Made by a program: the position numbers and the translations under genes
Notes under the pieces: generated by a model
What the model was told of the DNA's origin: nothing
Database searches by the model: none
Seen by the model: only the letters and a program-made list of their open reading frames with translations
In this document: piece after piece, positions 11,586 through 25,324 of the stretch
How positions within the stretch are numbered: position 1 is the stretch's first letter
How the letters are laid out: each line of letters begins with the position of its first letter
Assembly: GCA_000507305.1 (NCBI GenBank)
Contig: DF239042.1
Coordinates: 289,827-353,826, forward strand
Reading direction: 5' to 3'
Source of the DNA: Breviolum minutum Mf 1.05b.01
Lineage: Eukaryota > Sar > Dinophyceae > Suessiales > Symbiodiniaceae
DNA: 64,000 nucleotides

Positions 11586-13391
11586 GACGAAATGCCTGGG
11601 CCGCCAGTGGAGGATCAAAAATCCTCGGCTTTTCCGCAGGAAATGGGACTCCCATAAAGTGATCAATAACCATTGTTAGGAAGTGGGTCCGTAACTCCCA
11701 AAAAAACTAACCAGGTCAAACAGTGGAAAAACAAAAACATGTTCAAACTGGAACCAAAATTGAGACTGTTAAGCATATGAAGCTTAAGTACCAACTTGAT
11801 GGATTCAATTCATCGAAAAAAGACACGGTTCTTGAGATTCAAAAAAAGATGTTTCACCAGGAAGAAAGGTGTGGATTCCCTTGTTTTTATTCAGCTGAGT
11901 TGATTCCGTGAAGAAAAAAAACAACACACGTGGGCTCGCGGGATGATACGGGTCGACAAAAAGTGTGGTGTTGTTGTTTTTTTCATACCACTATCAACTA
12001 TATAACGAGAAGGTGATCTTTTAAAACACTGTTGTTGAGAATTTATTTCTCAATTTTGTTGGTTGTGAATTGACTATCCACTTGCAACGTTGGCTGATAG
12101 GTAGTTGATCAGCTTCCCTCTGACGCAGTTGAGATTGACCAAAGGTTCATCTCAGCAAGAGCAAAGGTGCAGGATTTTTCCCATCAACAGTATGCAGTAC
12201 GACTATAACTGAGTATGTTGTTCACACCTCATATTACTTATATACATAAACATTGTGCCGGACTGATCACTCGCTCATCTCAAGATATATTTTCCCTTCA
12301 CTTGGCTTGGGACAAAACTGATTACCTACAATCCAGCCTGCACGAAGGAAGCAAACAAGCAGTGCGCAGTTCTATGCTTGGTCTCTTGAGCCCAATCAAA
12401 CACCACATTGGATCACATAAGCCCAAAAAAACACCAAAATGTTTAAAAAAAACGGTCCAGTAACTACCCCTTATCTACGTGAGAATCCCTTGTATTCGAA
12501 AAGAAACTCAAGTTTTTTGGTTCCTGTTGATTGTTCCAAAGGTCGCTCCCAGAAATGGGTACAGTACTCTCAATCAATCACAACAGCCAAAAACAAAAAT
12601 CCACCCTTTACCAAGATCGATGTATCTTGGAGATTGCTCCAAACTATTTCCCAACCAGCTGTTGATAGATTGCCGGATGGTAGTGGATCAAGCTGGAAAT
12701 TTGGTCCAAAATTCACCTCGCTTTGCCCCTCGCAGATCTGTTTTTCTCCTGCAACCAGAAGTCACTCAGCGCAGCATCCTGAGCCACGAGCGAAGTTTAC
12801 ATCCCAACGTTTGCTGTAAAGGGTTAAACAGCTATGCCATGAGCAAATACTGGTAGTCAAAATCTCGAGACATCACAAGTGGGGAATCAACACTTAAAAG
12901 TCATATTTTACCCCTTCCTTTTGATGGGCAAACCCCCCAAAAAGGTGCCAAAAGGGAAGGATTCCAACCAAGCATTTACTCTAAATGAGATGGATCCGCG
13001 AAGCTGCACCCAAAACCAAAACAAGCTGGTTTTCACATCCTGAAATTTGGTTCCAAAAACAACAGACTTCGACTTCTGAAGATAGCTGAAAAAACAACTC
13101 AGACACTAAGTCACCTTTTTGTGTACTCCCGAAAAACTGACTCATAATATATGGAAAGCCAAAAAAAAATTGAACCCCAAAAACCCTTCAATCAAAGTTT
13201 CCCAGCAAAAAAGATCGGAGGCCCACGCCTCGGGCAAGTCCGCCTCCGGAAAATGTCGTCAGAATGGGATTCTGCGGAGGATGCAAATATATCATCACTA
13301 ATACAGGGATGTTACAATACATAGGATCCATGGGAAATGAGGGTTTGATAATAAGGCAGACCAACAATATGATACTCAACAGGCTATGAAG
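11586..13391. other. Region upstream of ATP synthase c copy 2
   Basis: Reading frames are short on both strands and none has a convincing exon structure. A stretch near 12700-12790 could encode a short minus-strand exon (ALSDFWLQEKNRSARGK) but cannot be linked to neighbours. One family A right end lies at 12161-12193. Confidence 0.4.
12161..12193. mobile_element. Family A inverted-repeat element, right end only
   Basis: The motif GGTGCAGGATTTTTCCCATC followed by AACAGTAT matches the right end of the complete copies. No left end was found close by. Confidence 0.55.
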
Positions 13392-13510
13392 TTATTGTTG
13401 ATGATTCAGAAATCCGGCATCCACCAGTTGAGGGGGAAAGGTAGTTTATCACAATATTTACAATGGTTTATACATCCCGGGTGGTGCAGGATTTCTTCCA
13501 TCAACGGTAT
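13392..13510. mobile_element. Family A inverted-repeat element
   Basis: The left end GTTGATGATTCAGAAATCC and the right end GGATTTCTTCCATCAACGG are imperfect inverted repeats. The interior contains CACCAGTTGAGGG and TTTACAATGGTTTATAC, which recur in other copies. Confidence 0.75.
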
Positions 13511-13752
13511 GAGATGAATTAGCTACGAGATCCCATTGTGGATTATGAGATATATCTAATTAATTTGTTGTATATCTCAAGAGCAGAATCTCACAAAAAG
13601 ATTTAGAAAATGAATAAAAATCAACCTTGGTTTTTGTTGTTTACTCATCCCAACCAGATTGGATCAGCTGGCACCTCCAATCATGAAATCACTTGTCAAC
13701 AAAACTGAAACACTCGAAGTCAGGAGAGCGTTACAAAAGAATGATGCAGTTG

Positions 13753-13804
13753 ATACTGTTGATGGAAGGAATCCTGCACCACTTGGAATGTATCCATCAA
13801 CAGT
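13753..13804. mobile_element. Family A inverted-repeat element, very short
   Basis: ACTGTTGATGG and CCATCAACAGT are perfect inverted ends only about 50 bases apart, with AATCCTGCACCA inside the left end. It looks like an internally deleted member of the family. Confidence 0.7.
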
Positions 13805-13852
13805 AAGATGACCGGATCAACCCCCCCCCCTTTTTGTCCAACAAAAATTCAC

Positions 13853-13930
13853 ACGCCTCCAAGCGTGCTTCTCGTGCTACCTCCCTGAAGTGTTCCAGGA
13901 GTCTCTTGTCCAGACCACAACCATGATGAT
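13853..13930 (-). CDS. Possible helical (TPR-like) exon
   Basis: The reading frame LDKRLLEHFREVAREARLEA is amphipathic and charged like the B helix of a TPR unit. It follows an acceptor TTGTTTTCCAG and has GT donors near 13852-13855. Its entry phase does not match the last confident exon of the RING/TPR gene upstream (14959-14912), so a linking exon would be needed. It could be the 3' continuation of that gene or belong elsewhere. Confidence 0.35.
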
Positions 13931-14911
13931 CTGGAAAACAAGCGGTGCGTCGACACAGATCTGATGTGCAAAAGATGACCAGCTGCGAGAAACTCGCAGA
14001 AATAAAGTTCTGAAGAGGTTTGTGCATCAATGATCCTAAGATTTTGACACCTTTCTAGGATTTCCAAACTCATTTGGAGGCTACCAGTCTACAGTACCCC
14101 TTTTTGAATATCTTTCTTCATCAAAGATATGTGCCAGAGTCCAATCTCCTTGTATTGGGAATGGTCATCCCACTTTTAATAGAGAATCCTTCTAAAGTGT
14201 ATATAGATCATCAAACCCTAAAATTGCATTGATGACAGGGAGTTTTGGACCCCTAGTTTCAAGTTGCTCTCTGGCTAACGATTCTATTGACTGAGTTTGC
14301 TGCAATTTTCTTTTCCCTAAGAATCACTGGACCCTGCTATAGAGGGGTTTGGATGTGTATAGCAGAGGTCTGGGATCTCCAAACCACCAGTTTTGAGATC
14401 CCATGATTCTTAAGGTTGCATCTTTTGATTTTCCACGCCTGGTAAAACCGCAATCAATCGTGCCACCAGTTTGAGCCCTCCAGAAGTGGTCAGCAATGGT
14501 GGCCATGGTAAGGCAGAAACAATCTGGCCAAGCCTGACCCAGGATCCCACCATCTGGCTTCACATTTTTGCGTAGGATTTTTGTTTCTTGTCAGGAAGGT
14601 ATCAGTCATTCCGACATTCCTCATGTTTTCATACCTTTTCTTGTAGTTTTCGTGGATAATTTTCGTGTGTTAAAAATGGGGAGATCCAGAAAATTGGGAG
14701 TACTCGATCCTTACAAAAAGAAACTTCCATGAATCGCATCTTAGGAGGCTGTACAAATATCTCATCCCATCACACGTGGGAGTCATGATACTCCATCATC
14801 CAACCCATAAAGGATGGGTAGTCTCTTCCCATATGTTTTTGTTACCCAAACAACCCAAATGGGTGTTCTTCACTTCTCTGGCCCAACGTCATCATATCTC
14901 TTCTTGCTGGC

Positions 14912-17900
14912 CTGTGCTCTGCTTCAAGGATGCTGGCTTGTTCAGCAGCTAGAAGTGACCTGCAATGAAAGTTAAGACTTCACCCAAGAAACCACAACCA
15001 CAACAACAACAACAACAACAACAGCAGCAACAAGAACAAGAACAAGAACACCAAACAAGCTGTCAACTGCTTTGCGCTTTTTAGGGAACCTTTCCTGATC
15101 TAAAATATCTTTTTGGGGATCCCCTCCTATGAGGTTGGTATAATTCACGCAGACGATATGTCCATATTGGAAACCTGGCTGCAGCAACCCGCTGCCTGAG
15201 TTGTTCCAATACTCCGATGGTTGTCGGGTGCTGAAAGCCTGAAAAGAACGTTGGCGGAAACCTTTTTCGCTGACGAGCTGCAATGTGAAGATTGGTTTCT
15301 TTTAGATGTACCAAAAAAAAATCCAAACTAACATTTCAGAGTTTTTTTCGCCGGATAAATCAGGTTCCTGGTATCTACCACTCTTTAAAAAAATAGGCTG
15401 GAATTTCTCTGGCTATCCTACCTAGCTTACCCATACAGATTTTACAACCTTCGTATAGCTTGCAAACCAAGGAACCCAAAGAGCGTTGAAGTCCTGCTAA
15501 AGCTTGACGCCAGGTGCTTTCGGCCTCGGGTTTTTTTAACCCCCAGAAAACCAGTGACAAAAATGGGGGTGAAATGGGACCCCAATAAATAAATGGCCTT
15601 ATTACATGGGGAAACCTTGGGTTTATAACCCCAAACAAAATCGAGTTATAACCCTCTAACTCGGGTATTAAAAAAAAACTATAAATGGACGGAGAAACCC
15701 TGTTTTCTAAAGAACTGGTAGGTGCCCATCTTCTATTTCGAATGGATGTTTCAAAAAGACGACGCCATAAATTGAAGCCGGAGATACATGTTCGAAGGCA
15801 CATCAGTCTTTGAGGTATCTTTTCGTGAAATTTCGGTGGTGTTCTATTTACAACAATGATAGGTAGGATAGAAATCCTCTTGAAAGGATGGATGGAGAGT
15901 CGAAAGGATGAAAACTTTAATCTATTTCAATTGATATTTTGATGCTTCAACTTCTCCAGCAATGATAGAAAATCCATATATACATATGTTTTCTCATGAA
16001 ATAGGATCTATAATTTAGAAGACTATTGGAGGGTCTTGAAGAATTCTCAATCCCAGTTTCTCCAATAATCTCATAATCTCATAATCCTAGGATTTATATA
16101 TAATATTGGATGTGTAGTCTTCTAACATTCTCTCCGTTGTTTTTTGTGTTTCTTCCATTTCTTGGGTTCACAAAAAAAAGCTTCAGAATCACCTGAACAA
16201 AATCGCCAAAAAATGTTGCTTCACAACACGGGGCGGCCGCCTCTGCGTTGCGTCCAAGTTCTGCTTGAAGGGCTCCCAAATCTCTCAAAGCTTCCAGGGA
16301 CTCGAAGTGCTCAAAGCCAAGCATTTGTTGCTTGCCCTCAACACAAACGAGGGCAACAAAACACACATGGTTCGTGAGAGTCAAGGACACGAGTCACTTG
16401 AGGGACTTCTTTTTAAAAAAGTCGGCAACAAAAAACCAGGAAACAACATGGCAGTTCTCTCAACTTTCAAGCCACTGATCTTTTAAAAGGCCTGTGGGCT
16501 GCCAAACTCTCCAACATTTTACCAGACAAAAACCATGGCCCAAAAAGAACCTCCCCCCACCAGTGCCACTGCGGAAAGCCTGCACTGCCTCATGGGCCAA
16601 TAACACAGCAGCTTGCAAGGCGGCAAGGGAAGATTCTGTTTTTGCTCTTCCCGCCAAAGCTAAACTTAGGTTCCTCAGAAGCGGACGGTGATGATACCCG
16701 ATTTTTCACTGGGAGTTGGGGCTACTCATGGGGCCTCCCAACACCTACTGAGCCAATTTGGGCCAATTAAAGAGAAAAAAACCTCATGAACCCAACGCTT
16801 TGCCTCGGAAGATTGGAACTGCACAAGGATCTTTAAAAATCCGTCAAACAATGGCCATTCATGGCAATTCTGCTGGTGACCTTTTTGGGATGGTGAGTGA
16901 AAACGTGACCCGAACTCAAAGGTTCTTCGTGACCTCCAATGATCGGGGATAAACAGGTCACGAATTGAATCACCTGGTGAATGGAATTTCAAACGGAGAA
17001 TTATCACCCTGACAAGTCCCTCCATGTGGTTTTGGGACGTTTTTCTGCTAAACGATACATCTTGGGGATGATGTCTCATCACTGTAAATTCACCAAATGC
17101 ATCCAAATGCTTATATGTATCCAATCATTGGGTAGACCCCAACAAAGATTCACACCAACCAGGAAATCCTACGAAGTGGCATCTGAGAAAGAATAAGAAA
17201 GAGAAACTTCAATTGCAAGAATTTCAGTATCATTCCCTTTAAATTGATTCTCCCAAGCAGTCTTTGTTGCAGAATGTCTAAGAAACCACTTTTCAAAGTC
17301 CTATCATCATTTATCCCAAAAAACTCCTTCAAAAAGTCCGCTTCAACAATCTTGTTTCAACCAAGGATTCTTCACGATTCTCAGGGTTTTTTGCAGGTTC
17401 CAACCCCAAGATTCATCATCCGACACCAAGGATCTGCAAAGTTGTGAGAGACAATGGATGCCTTGACCCCATGACACGTTGCAGCGATTGCCATGTCGCC
17501 CTTAACTCCGCTTCCGCTTCACAGGGCCTTCGTTGCGTTGGTGATTTTTGGTCAGTAGGCTTAGTGGGTTTCAGCTGGCAGCTTGAGGAAAATGCCGAAA
17601 AGTAAAGCCACCGAGATTTTTCCACCACCACCAACCAATTGGATTGGATGATGATCCACCTGCTTGTTTGTAAAAAAAAAATGTTGGAACATTTTTTTTT
17701 GCATGTCTCTCTCAAAAAAAACAGGAGGACCTTGACTCCTTGACTTTCCTTTGAAAAAAAAAAATCAAGGACACCACCTTGTAACGGGGTGGAGATTCTG
17801 TAGAAATCTCACCCACCAAAAATCAACCAAAATCAACCCATCAAAGGAGGTTTTTCCCCGTAAACCGCCTGCCGGCATTGCGTAGTGCAAGGCCAAAGTT

Positions 17901-20900
17901 GCATCGGGTTTTCAAGGTATCCACCTTGGAACGCACCGGAAGCCAACCAGCAGTTCGGAAAATGGAATGGATATGATATGATGATTTCCACCCATTTCTC
18001 TAATGTAAAGATTTGGTTTAACTTATCCAATTGAAACAACCAAATCACTTTACATATATGAAGATCTTTATATATCAATAAATCATCATTCATTTATAAA
18101 CTTACAAATCAAATTAAAAATTCGGATTTATTTGAATGTTTCAGCTTCCAGGCACATGCTCGCATCCCAGTACTCTTTGGCGAGCTTCAAACGTCACCTC
18201 CGTTCGGTCCGTTTTTGGTGCATTTTTTGGGGCATCTGAAGAAACGTCGGATGTGGGTAAGGCTGGAAGTCCAAGAAAGAACCAGAAACTTTCTTAACTT
18301 TGCTGGTAAGGAAGCCCTGTTATACCAACAAAACAAAAAATTAACGAAGTTTGTGTTTTGGTGACCTTGAGGAAAATGATTTCATAATCTTTTCTCATCC
18401 CAAAACACATCCCTTTCAACAAACATCCCTTTCACCTCGTAGAGGGCGCGCCCCTGGGGCATTCTCGTGATTTTCAGCATGTTTTTGTTGTTTTTGTTTC
18501 GGCATGTTCAGATCAAGAAAATATCCACACCCATCTCAAGCACTAAAATGGGAGAATCATTGGCTCTATCTGATACCAAGGTTTCAACAGGAAATTGTCA
18601 ACTCATGGAGGATTCGTCCCTCCCTAAACTCTGCTTTTGGCGTCATATGACTGTCAAGATGTCTTCAATCCTCGCCTCTTCTCTATCACCAGCTGCATTT
18701 GCAGCCATCGCTTCATTATGAGCAGCCTTCAGTACCTACCCCCCCCAAAAAAGACACCCCTTTTCCGCTATACCATCCCGAAAATTTTTGGAAACCATCA
18801 GGAACTGAAACGTTTTCGGGCACGGAAACCAGGCAACTTTGGGGAAAACTTCTTTTCAAACCCAAAAGTTGAGTTGAGAAACACGTCGAAGTCACCCTTC
18901 AGGTCACCAAAGGATGTTCAGCTCCATAAAGTAACGCCAAACCACGACGGGCAAGGCGCAGTTCTTCTCGTGCCTCTTTGGGTTGGCCTAAAGCCACCAG
19001 CACTAAGCTGAGGTTATGCCTGAGTTGAAAAAACCAAAGGCCCATCCAAGGCAGGGAGTTGCAACTGGAAAATGGTGGGGAAAACAAAAAAAGTCCATGA
19101 TTTTTCCACATTGTGTGCTAGAAAATCACGAATTTTCACAATTAATTGAGCATCCCTGCTGAGCAGAATACAGCTGTCCCTGGTCGGCTTCACTTAAACT
19201 TTGAAGAGTGCAGTCAGTTGTCTCAAAATTCAAGTCCATCCCCTTGTTTCTTGGCAAACCTGAAAGGTATTTACTTCGTATTTTTTGTTGAAAAAAATCG
19301 TCTACAACCAGTCAGCTTCAGGTAAAAATTGCACATGTTGAGACATCAATATGGCAGTGGCAACAGAACACAAACACCTACGAATACAGCCAGTATATTG
19401 GATTTCTTTCAAAATGCTTGACTTTTTTGCAGCAAACTCTTTGAAGCTCCATAAAAATTGCACAGTTTTTTTGTCACGCCTTGGCATTGGAGTGCTCCTT
19501 GAGACCTGAAAAATGCACATTGAACTTGAATGTTGCAGGGGTCATTTAGAAAAGGAGCACATTGTTTGTTAACCAAAAAGCCAATGTACCTATTTTGTGG
19601 TGGTGCATTTTTTCTTAGACAATTTGTTTGCGGTGGCAGGCAAAAAAATCATCAAGATTTGTCTCACATTTGCATTGTTTAGTTTGAATCTGAAGATTAT
19701 AGGTAATTGAATCAGCCCTTTATTAACACAACGAAGCGAGACACTGCCCCATTTTTTCAAGGATTTCCCACCTTCAATTGTTTCTCTAAAGAGTTCTGCC
19801 GCTTCATGCAATTGACCTTGTTGCCAAAGACCAGTTGCTGCAGTGACCTGTGTCAACAGATGAAAAGCGGAAAAAAAAACCTTCCATGAATTTTAATACT
19901 GGTTAGTTAAGAAGGGCATGTTCCATTTCATGGACTATGTAATCACAGTCTTTTTTTATGCCAGCAAACGGCTCTTTTTTCACTGCTCACAGTGATTTTT
20001 GTTTTTGCAGCACATGGTCGCTGCCTGCCATTTGCTCATTTCACTACACCGGGGTAGCTGGCTTCTCTTTTATCAACAAAAATATTGAATATCCTTCTTT
20101 TGCTAATCTAATGTAATATTTGTTACAGCCATGCTTTCTTACAATCCTAGTCATAAGTTACCTACTAAACCAATCATTTCTGAGTAAGAAAATCTCAGGT
20201 TGGGAGGGTAGTTTGAAGCTGAAAAATCCACTGGTGCCTGTTGCTTCAATAGCTCCAAGTCTTGCATGAAGTTCTCTGATTCTTCCTGCGAGTTGCTTAG
20301 TACCCAAACTCAACATGTTTTTGTGGGCAGTAGATAACATTCATGGCCCAAATGACTTGGAGGATAAACTTTGCTGCCATTTTGAAGTTGACTTCCTCGA
20401 TCCTGAGAAAATGTGGGAAATTCATGGCATGCTGGATGGGGTTTGATTCTATGGGACGTTTGGAGGTAAGACCTGGCGATTTTCCGTGAACTTCTGTTGG
20501 AAATGGCCAGGTGGACATGGCCATAGTTGAGGTGTAAAAGTTCTTAAGCGAAAAAAACAGAAAAAAAAAAAAAAAAACACCAATAAGGCGGAAAATCCAG
20601 TGAAAAAAATCTCAACAATTCCATATGTTGAAGAAAAAATCCAAATTCTCTTCCACTACAGAAATTCTAGATAGAGCGTATCAGACCCCTTTGGTGCCAT
20701 GTCATTTTTTATTTCAGCAGCTCGTCCTTCCGCTTGGCCACATGTTGACTCATGCGCTCAGTCAGCAGAAGTTGCGCTCGACCGCTAAAGGCTTGTCGGC
20801 AAAGGCCACAACGATGACCCTGCAGGTCATGGGATGGATTTCGAAAAAAAAAAATGTGAAGATGTGCATCAAAAACCCAAGAAATAAATCGGAGTCGGAC

Positions 20901-23789
20901 CCTTTAAAGTAAAAAACAGGGTGATTTCACCCTGTTTTTTCCACCTTGGAAAAATGTAATGTATACAATCTCCAGGACTCCAAGAGCGAGTTTTTTTCAC
21001 CGGCTAAAATCCCTAATCCTGGTTGCCTTGCATCAAATTTCAGCACTTTCGGATGCTCTTGGCAAGTCCCTAAATGTTGGGACTATACCCTTGTAGCTAC
21101 AGTGGTTGGACCAACGTCATTTGAATCATTTTGAACAATATTTTAAAAAGATGTGTGTTTTTTCCCTCCCCCCCATGTTTTCGAGGCGAACACCAACAAA
21201 CGACAAAAAAAACTAGGAAAAACAAAATGAATTTCCCCCCCCCCCCAAAAAAAAAAAAAGTGACACAAAAAACTGGAAAAAAAATAACGAAGAAACCACC
21301 CCTGAGTCATTTTTCCATTGAAAAGTTCAAGAATTTCACCAAGCTTGATGGATTTGTTCAGCCCTTAAAATGTCGCGGTCGTTCTTTTTCAGCCCCGAAA
21401 AAACCTCCCCGCTTTCTTCCTTGAAATTCCAACCTTCTGTTTTTTCGAACATCAGTTGAGCAGTTGAAACAACAAAAACCTATCTTACATTCCATCAAAT
21501 CCTCGTTAATTAATTGAGATCCTTTCAATCAATAGCTCACATGTATCCCCATACAAATACATATGCACAAAAAAACATGTAGGTAGTATAACCCTCCTAG
21601 ATAACCCAAACAACCAAGGGTTTTTTGAAAAACCTGGCCCTTTACATCGTTTCACTCTCAAGGTGTCCTCTTGAAAATCTCCGGCCTGCTCTGGTTGTGA
21701 CTCCCATTGTAACAGCAAACATTCCCGGCAAATAAAACGTACGCTACCACGGCAAGCGCAGCAATCCAGAAGTTCTCGTTGTTCACCTGCAACAGCAACA
21801 GCTTTCCCCATTATTGATGGTTTAAGGGAGAAAAAAAAGAAACCAATGGCTCCATCAAAGAAGGAATGGGTTTTGGCGTGTGTTTTTGTGCCTTTTTTTC
21901 CTGCATTTTCATTTTTTCATAACAACTCAGGCTATTTCGGAGTCTGAAGTCCTTCATCTGCATCCTGGAAAACTTGTGGATGGAAGATGCAACTTGAAAG
22001 AGAGAGAGTCCGAAGTTTCATTCATGAAACCAGTAGAAGTCCGCATCAAAATTGCGCTACCGATTCACAGAATCAAATCGTCAAACCTGGATAATCAAGA
22101 TCTAGAGTCTATATTACTATATCATCATTAGCACCTAGTTTCCCAGTCAATATTGCTTGTTTGGGAGGATTTGCAAAAGTCTTCAAAAACCTGAGACTCA
22201 GCTTCAAAACAAAAAAAAGCTGAGATGACATCGATACCGTCACAACAACGGAAATCTGTTGCATCCAGGCCTGGGCCTTCCAAGCAAATCCGGCAGGCAT
22301 GACGTTCGGCACTGGCGGTCTTCGCTGTCGTCCTCAACGGCACGGAATCCTCCGGAGGCGTCACACCCGCTTGGGGCGGAAGGTCTCCAGGCTCCTGGCA
22401 ATGCCAGGCAGCCGCTTGAAAACACGGCAAAAACTGGTGGCAATTGAGTAACCCAAATAATTCGTTTCTAAAACTCCGTTCATCAGCGCTTTTTTGTTGA
22501 CTGTTGGGTGTGTGCCTTTTTGTTGAAGCTATGTAGTTTTTTGCTGAGAAGCAGTTTAGCGCCGGAGGGAAGAACTTTCACCCAGATTTCCAATGATAGA
22601 TACATCAAAGCATCATAGAGTCATATACTCATGAAAAGTAGAAAAAAAAGTGGGAGTCACCATTTGGGATGATGAACACGCCAAAGGGCCTTCATATGGA
22701 CCTTTTTCTATGTCAATGTGTCACTGGGGTTTCTGTTGCATCTCAAGGGTCAACTTTCCACTATACAAGGTGGACAAACCTTTTATCCCCCGGTGATCTC
22801 ACAGTTCGGTGGAAAATCCCCGATTGGTACCCTCCCTGAAGCTAACAGTTCACACCTGAAAACTGATGATTGGAAGACTACGTTCTTTGTGGGGCTCAGC
22901 CTATGTTCAGTGGCTATGTTAGTTGACCTGTCAGTTTCAGGGACTGTAGATGTGTATATAATTACAGTATATTGTTGAGCACTAGTGCTCTATGACACCT
23001 GATATTCCTTCCCGTGAAGTAGAAGTACCCACCACGGTGCCACCGTTGCAACATCACCCGCGCCTCCTGTCGTACCAAACAGGCCTCCGCCACGGCCACC
23101 AGCTGCCCTCGCAAGCGCAAGGACACACGAAGTCGCCCAACCTGCAGGGCGGCAGGTGATGCTCTCGTTGTGAAGTTTGGTGTCATAAATCTCTGAAAAA
23201 ACCCTCAACGGAAAACTCTTCTCCAAAAATTTCCCGAAATGAGTGTTTTGTTTTTTTCTGGAGGGATACCACAACCACAAAAAGGTGCCAAAAGAAAAAA
23301 CATCATCTGGACAAATTTGGGGTGAAAGGGAGATGACACCGAAAATCAAAACGCAAGGCCCAAGACAAGGATTGGCTAAAAATCCCCAAAAGGCTGCACC
23401 TGCGGTGTATCTTCTAAAGCCTCCACATTGACACCACCCAGAAGCAACGAAACGTCCTACATAGGTCTCTCTGGCTGTGAATCTGGACGCAACAAAACTC
23501 TTGGCCTTGCGCCTGAAATCGATTCACATAATTTCACCAACTCAAAGTTAGCAGGCTTAGTCCAGGGTTTTTTTTGACTATCCGAGCATTTTGCCAACTT
23601 CGATATTTTTTCTGGGAAAATTAAAGGTATGGAAAAGTATGTTCCTTCCCTTTCTACTAGAAACCCCGCCAAAACAACAAAGTTCAATCCAGAATAGGTT
23701 TGGTTGAAGGCGGCATCTACTTCAACCCAAGCTCAGCAAAGCTCCTCTGTCTCCCAGCCATCCAGCAGCTCGAACTCTTCCGAATCCAT
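14912..23789 (-). CDS. RING-CH-like zinc finger plus tetratricopeptide repeat protein (many exons)
   Basis: Probably a ubiquitin-ligase-like or scaffold protein. Proposed exons (minus strand): 23789-23745 (start MDSEEFELLDGWETE, tentative), 23456-23400, 23141-23059, 22394-22271, 21786-21686, 20819-20727, 20285-20238, 19847-19772, 19019-18908, 18726-18671, 17527-17427, 16673-16580, 16336-16241, 15524-15476, 15238-15175 and 14959-14912. The zinc-finger pieces are CRICLEGP, CCACRGSVRFICRECLLLQW and CGLCRQAF, in RING-CH order, though the usual His appears to be Cys. TPR pieces follow, such as NLSLVLVALGQPKEAREEL, GSRHPLSLTTLQ and FQHPTTIGVLEQL, resembling the kinesin light chain/NPHP3 type. Phases match across most junctions. 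Two gaps in phase (19772 to 19019, and 17427 to 16673) mean exons are missing or boundaries are off. The 5' three exons are the least certain. Confidence 0.6.
22831..22945. mobile_element. Family F inverted-repeat element, copy 1
   Basis: The ends are CTCCCTGAAGCTAACAG and CTGTCAGTTTCAGGGA, imperfect inverted repeats. The interior shares TTCACACCTGAAAA and GATTGGAAGACTA-type modules with the copy at 31928-32031. It lies in an intron of the RING/TPR gene model. Confidence 0.65.
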
Positions 23790-25198
23790 GAAAGCATTGG
23801 AAAAAATGACATCAAACCAGGAAAATCATCCCAAATGCTTATTTTTTCCCATTTTTAATGGGATGTTAAGTGTACATTTCCATACATCCTTTCAAAGGAA
23901 CCAACTTTGACACTGCTCAAATCTTAAAAAACAAAACCTCCGGGAAATGAGATGGTCCCAAAAAACAACAAAGTTTTGGAACGTTCCATTCCGTTCCAAT
24001 CTGTCTTGATGGGTTAAACTTCAGGCGGGTAATTCAATCCTGATTCTACTTTGGAAGCAAAATTTCTGGCAGATTTTGAGACACCTCCATTTTTCAATTC
24101 TCTTCACATCAATGTGTAAATCTGGTTTTAAACTTGGAGGCCTTTTTTGCAGTGGCTTTTAAAATGGCTCAACCACAAGAGTTCAACCAACATACATTCA
24201 GGTTGATCGGGTGGGCTTCATCTATGAAATCAAGTCTTTCAAATCTTGAGAATCACTTGAGACGTCTTTTTGTTGCTTGCTTCCAAAACAGTGGTGAGGT
24301 TTCACATGCATGGTTTGGAAGTTCATGTGCTGGTGGAAGGCTTCCCTTTTTGCTTGGAGAGAAACAAATGAAGCGGCTGGTCGGTGCTCTGATTATGTAC
24401 ACAGAGTCTGTAGGCTGATCAGCCATTCATGGCAGAACAATCGAACGATCTCGGCAAAGTGAGACGGTGGGTCTTCGACAAATCTTCCACTGCGCAAGCA
24501 TCTCATGTCTCATGCAAAGATCCTGGGCAAACCATTTAAAATCGATACCTAAAATTCATCCAAATATGGGTACTTAAATTCAATCATCCCTGTCATGGGT
24601 CTTGTGTCTTGCGTGAAGCTCGGCAGAAATTTGCTGCCGGGACTCTTGAATGTAGAAAAAATGGAACTGAATGTACCCCAAGAATCAATAAGCTCCCCAG
24701 TCAGTCATGGAAACAAAAGTGAAGGTCCAAAACAGTAAAAACTAAAACTAAAGTGAAACTGACAGTAAGGGAAACACTTCGCCCAGTCACTAGCTGTTTT
24801 AAAAAACTTGCGGAGCGCAGAACCGGCAGAGATCGAAAACAAACCATCCTCACACTACTCCGGTGAAACACGTTCCCTGTGAATCTTTGCTGAATGAAAT
24901 GCAAGCAACTTCACCAACAAAACAAGGCTGCCTGGTGAGTGTTACAACTTCCATCTTAACAACGTGACCAACGGTGAAGTCGGTGACCGTGGAACCACGT
25001 CGACTCATCCGAACTCGTCCACTTAGAAGTTCACATGTTGAACACCTTGGCTGCGGGAAAGTTCTCCTTCCAGCTGGACATTTCGCCTCCCTTCCTTGCA
25101 GCCCAAAAATTGTGGATGATTTGAAAATCCCACGGAATCCGATCCTGTAGGGTTTTGGTTTGTTTTTGTCCGGCACGGATCCAAATCTTATCTTTCCG
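23790..25198. other. Region without a firm gene
   Basis: One minus-strand frame, about 24850-25100, contains STVTDFTVGHVVKMEVVTL and may be an exon, but no partner exons could be joined to it. Otherwise there are introns or spacer with A/T runs and no recognised repeat. Confidence 0.35.
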
Positions 25199-25324
25199 TT
25201 GGTGGTTTTTTCACCACCCATCTGTCAAAAATTAATATGCGCGCAAATCTGTCATCAAATTGGATCATGGATTCCCAAGGTTTCGGCGGTTTGAAAATAT
25301 TTAAAAAAAACGAAACCACCTAGG
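25199..25324. mobile_element. Small inverted-repeat element, family B, copy 4 (diverged)
   Basis: The left end is GGTGGTTTTTTCACCACCC and the right end CGAAACCACCTAGG. The core retains CATCAAATTGGATCATGG and CCCAAGGTTTCGG, as in copy 3. Confidence 0.55.

Noticed and set aside
24850..25221. Minus-strand frame of 123 codons
   Set aside because: Part of it is protein-like, but no clean acceptor and donor pair could be chosen and it overlaps a family B element at its 5' end.
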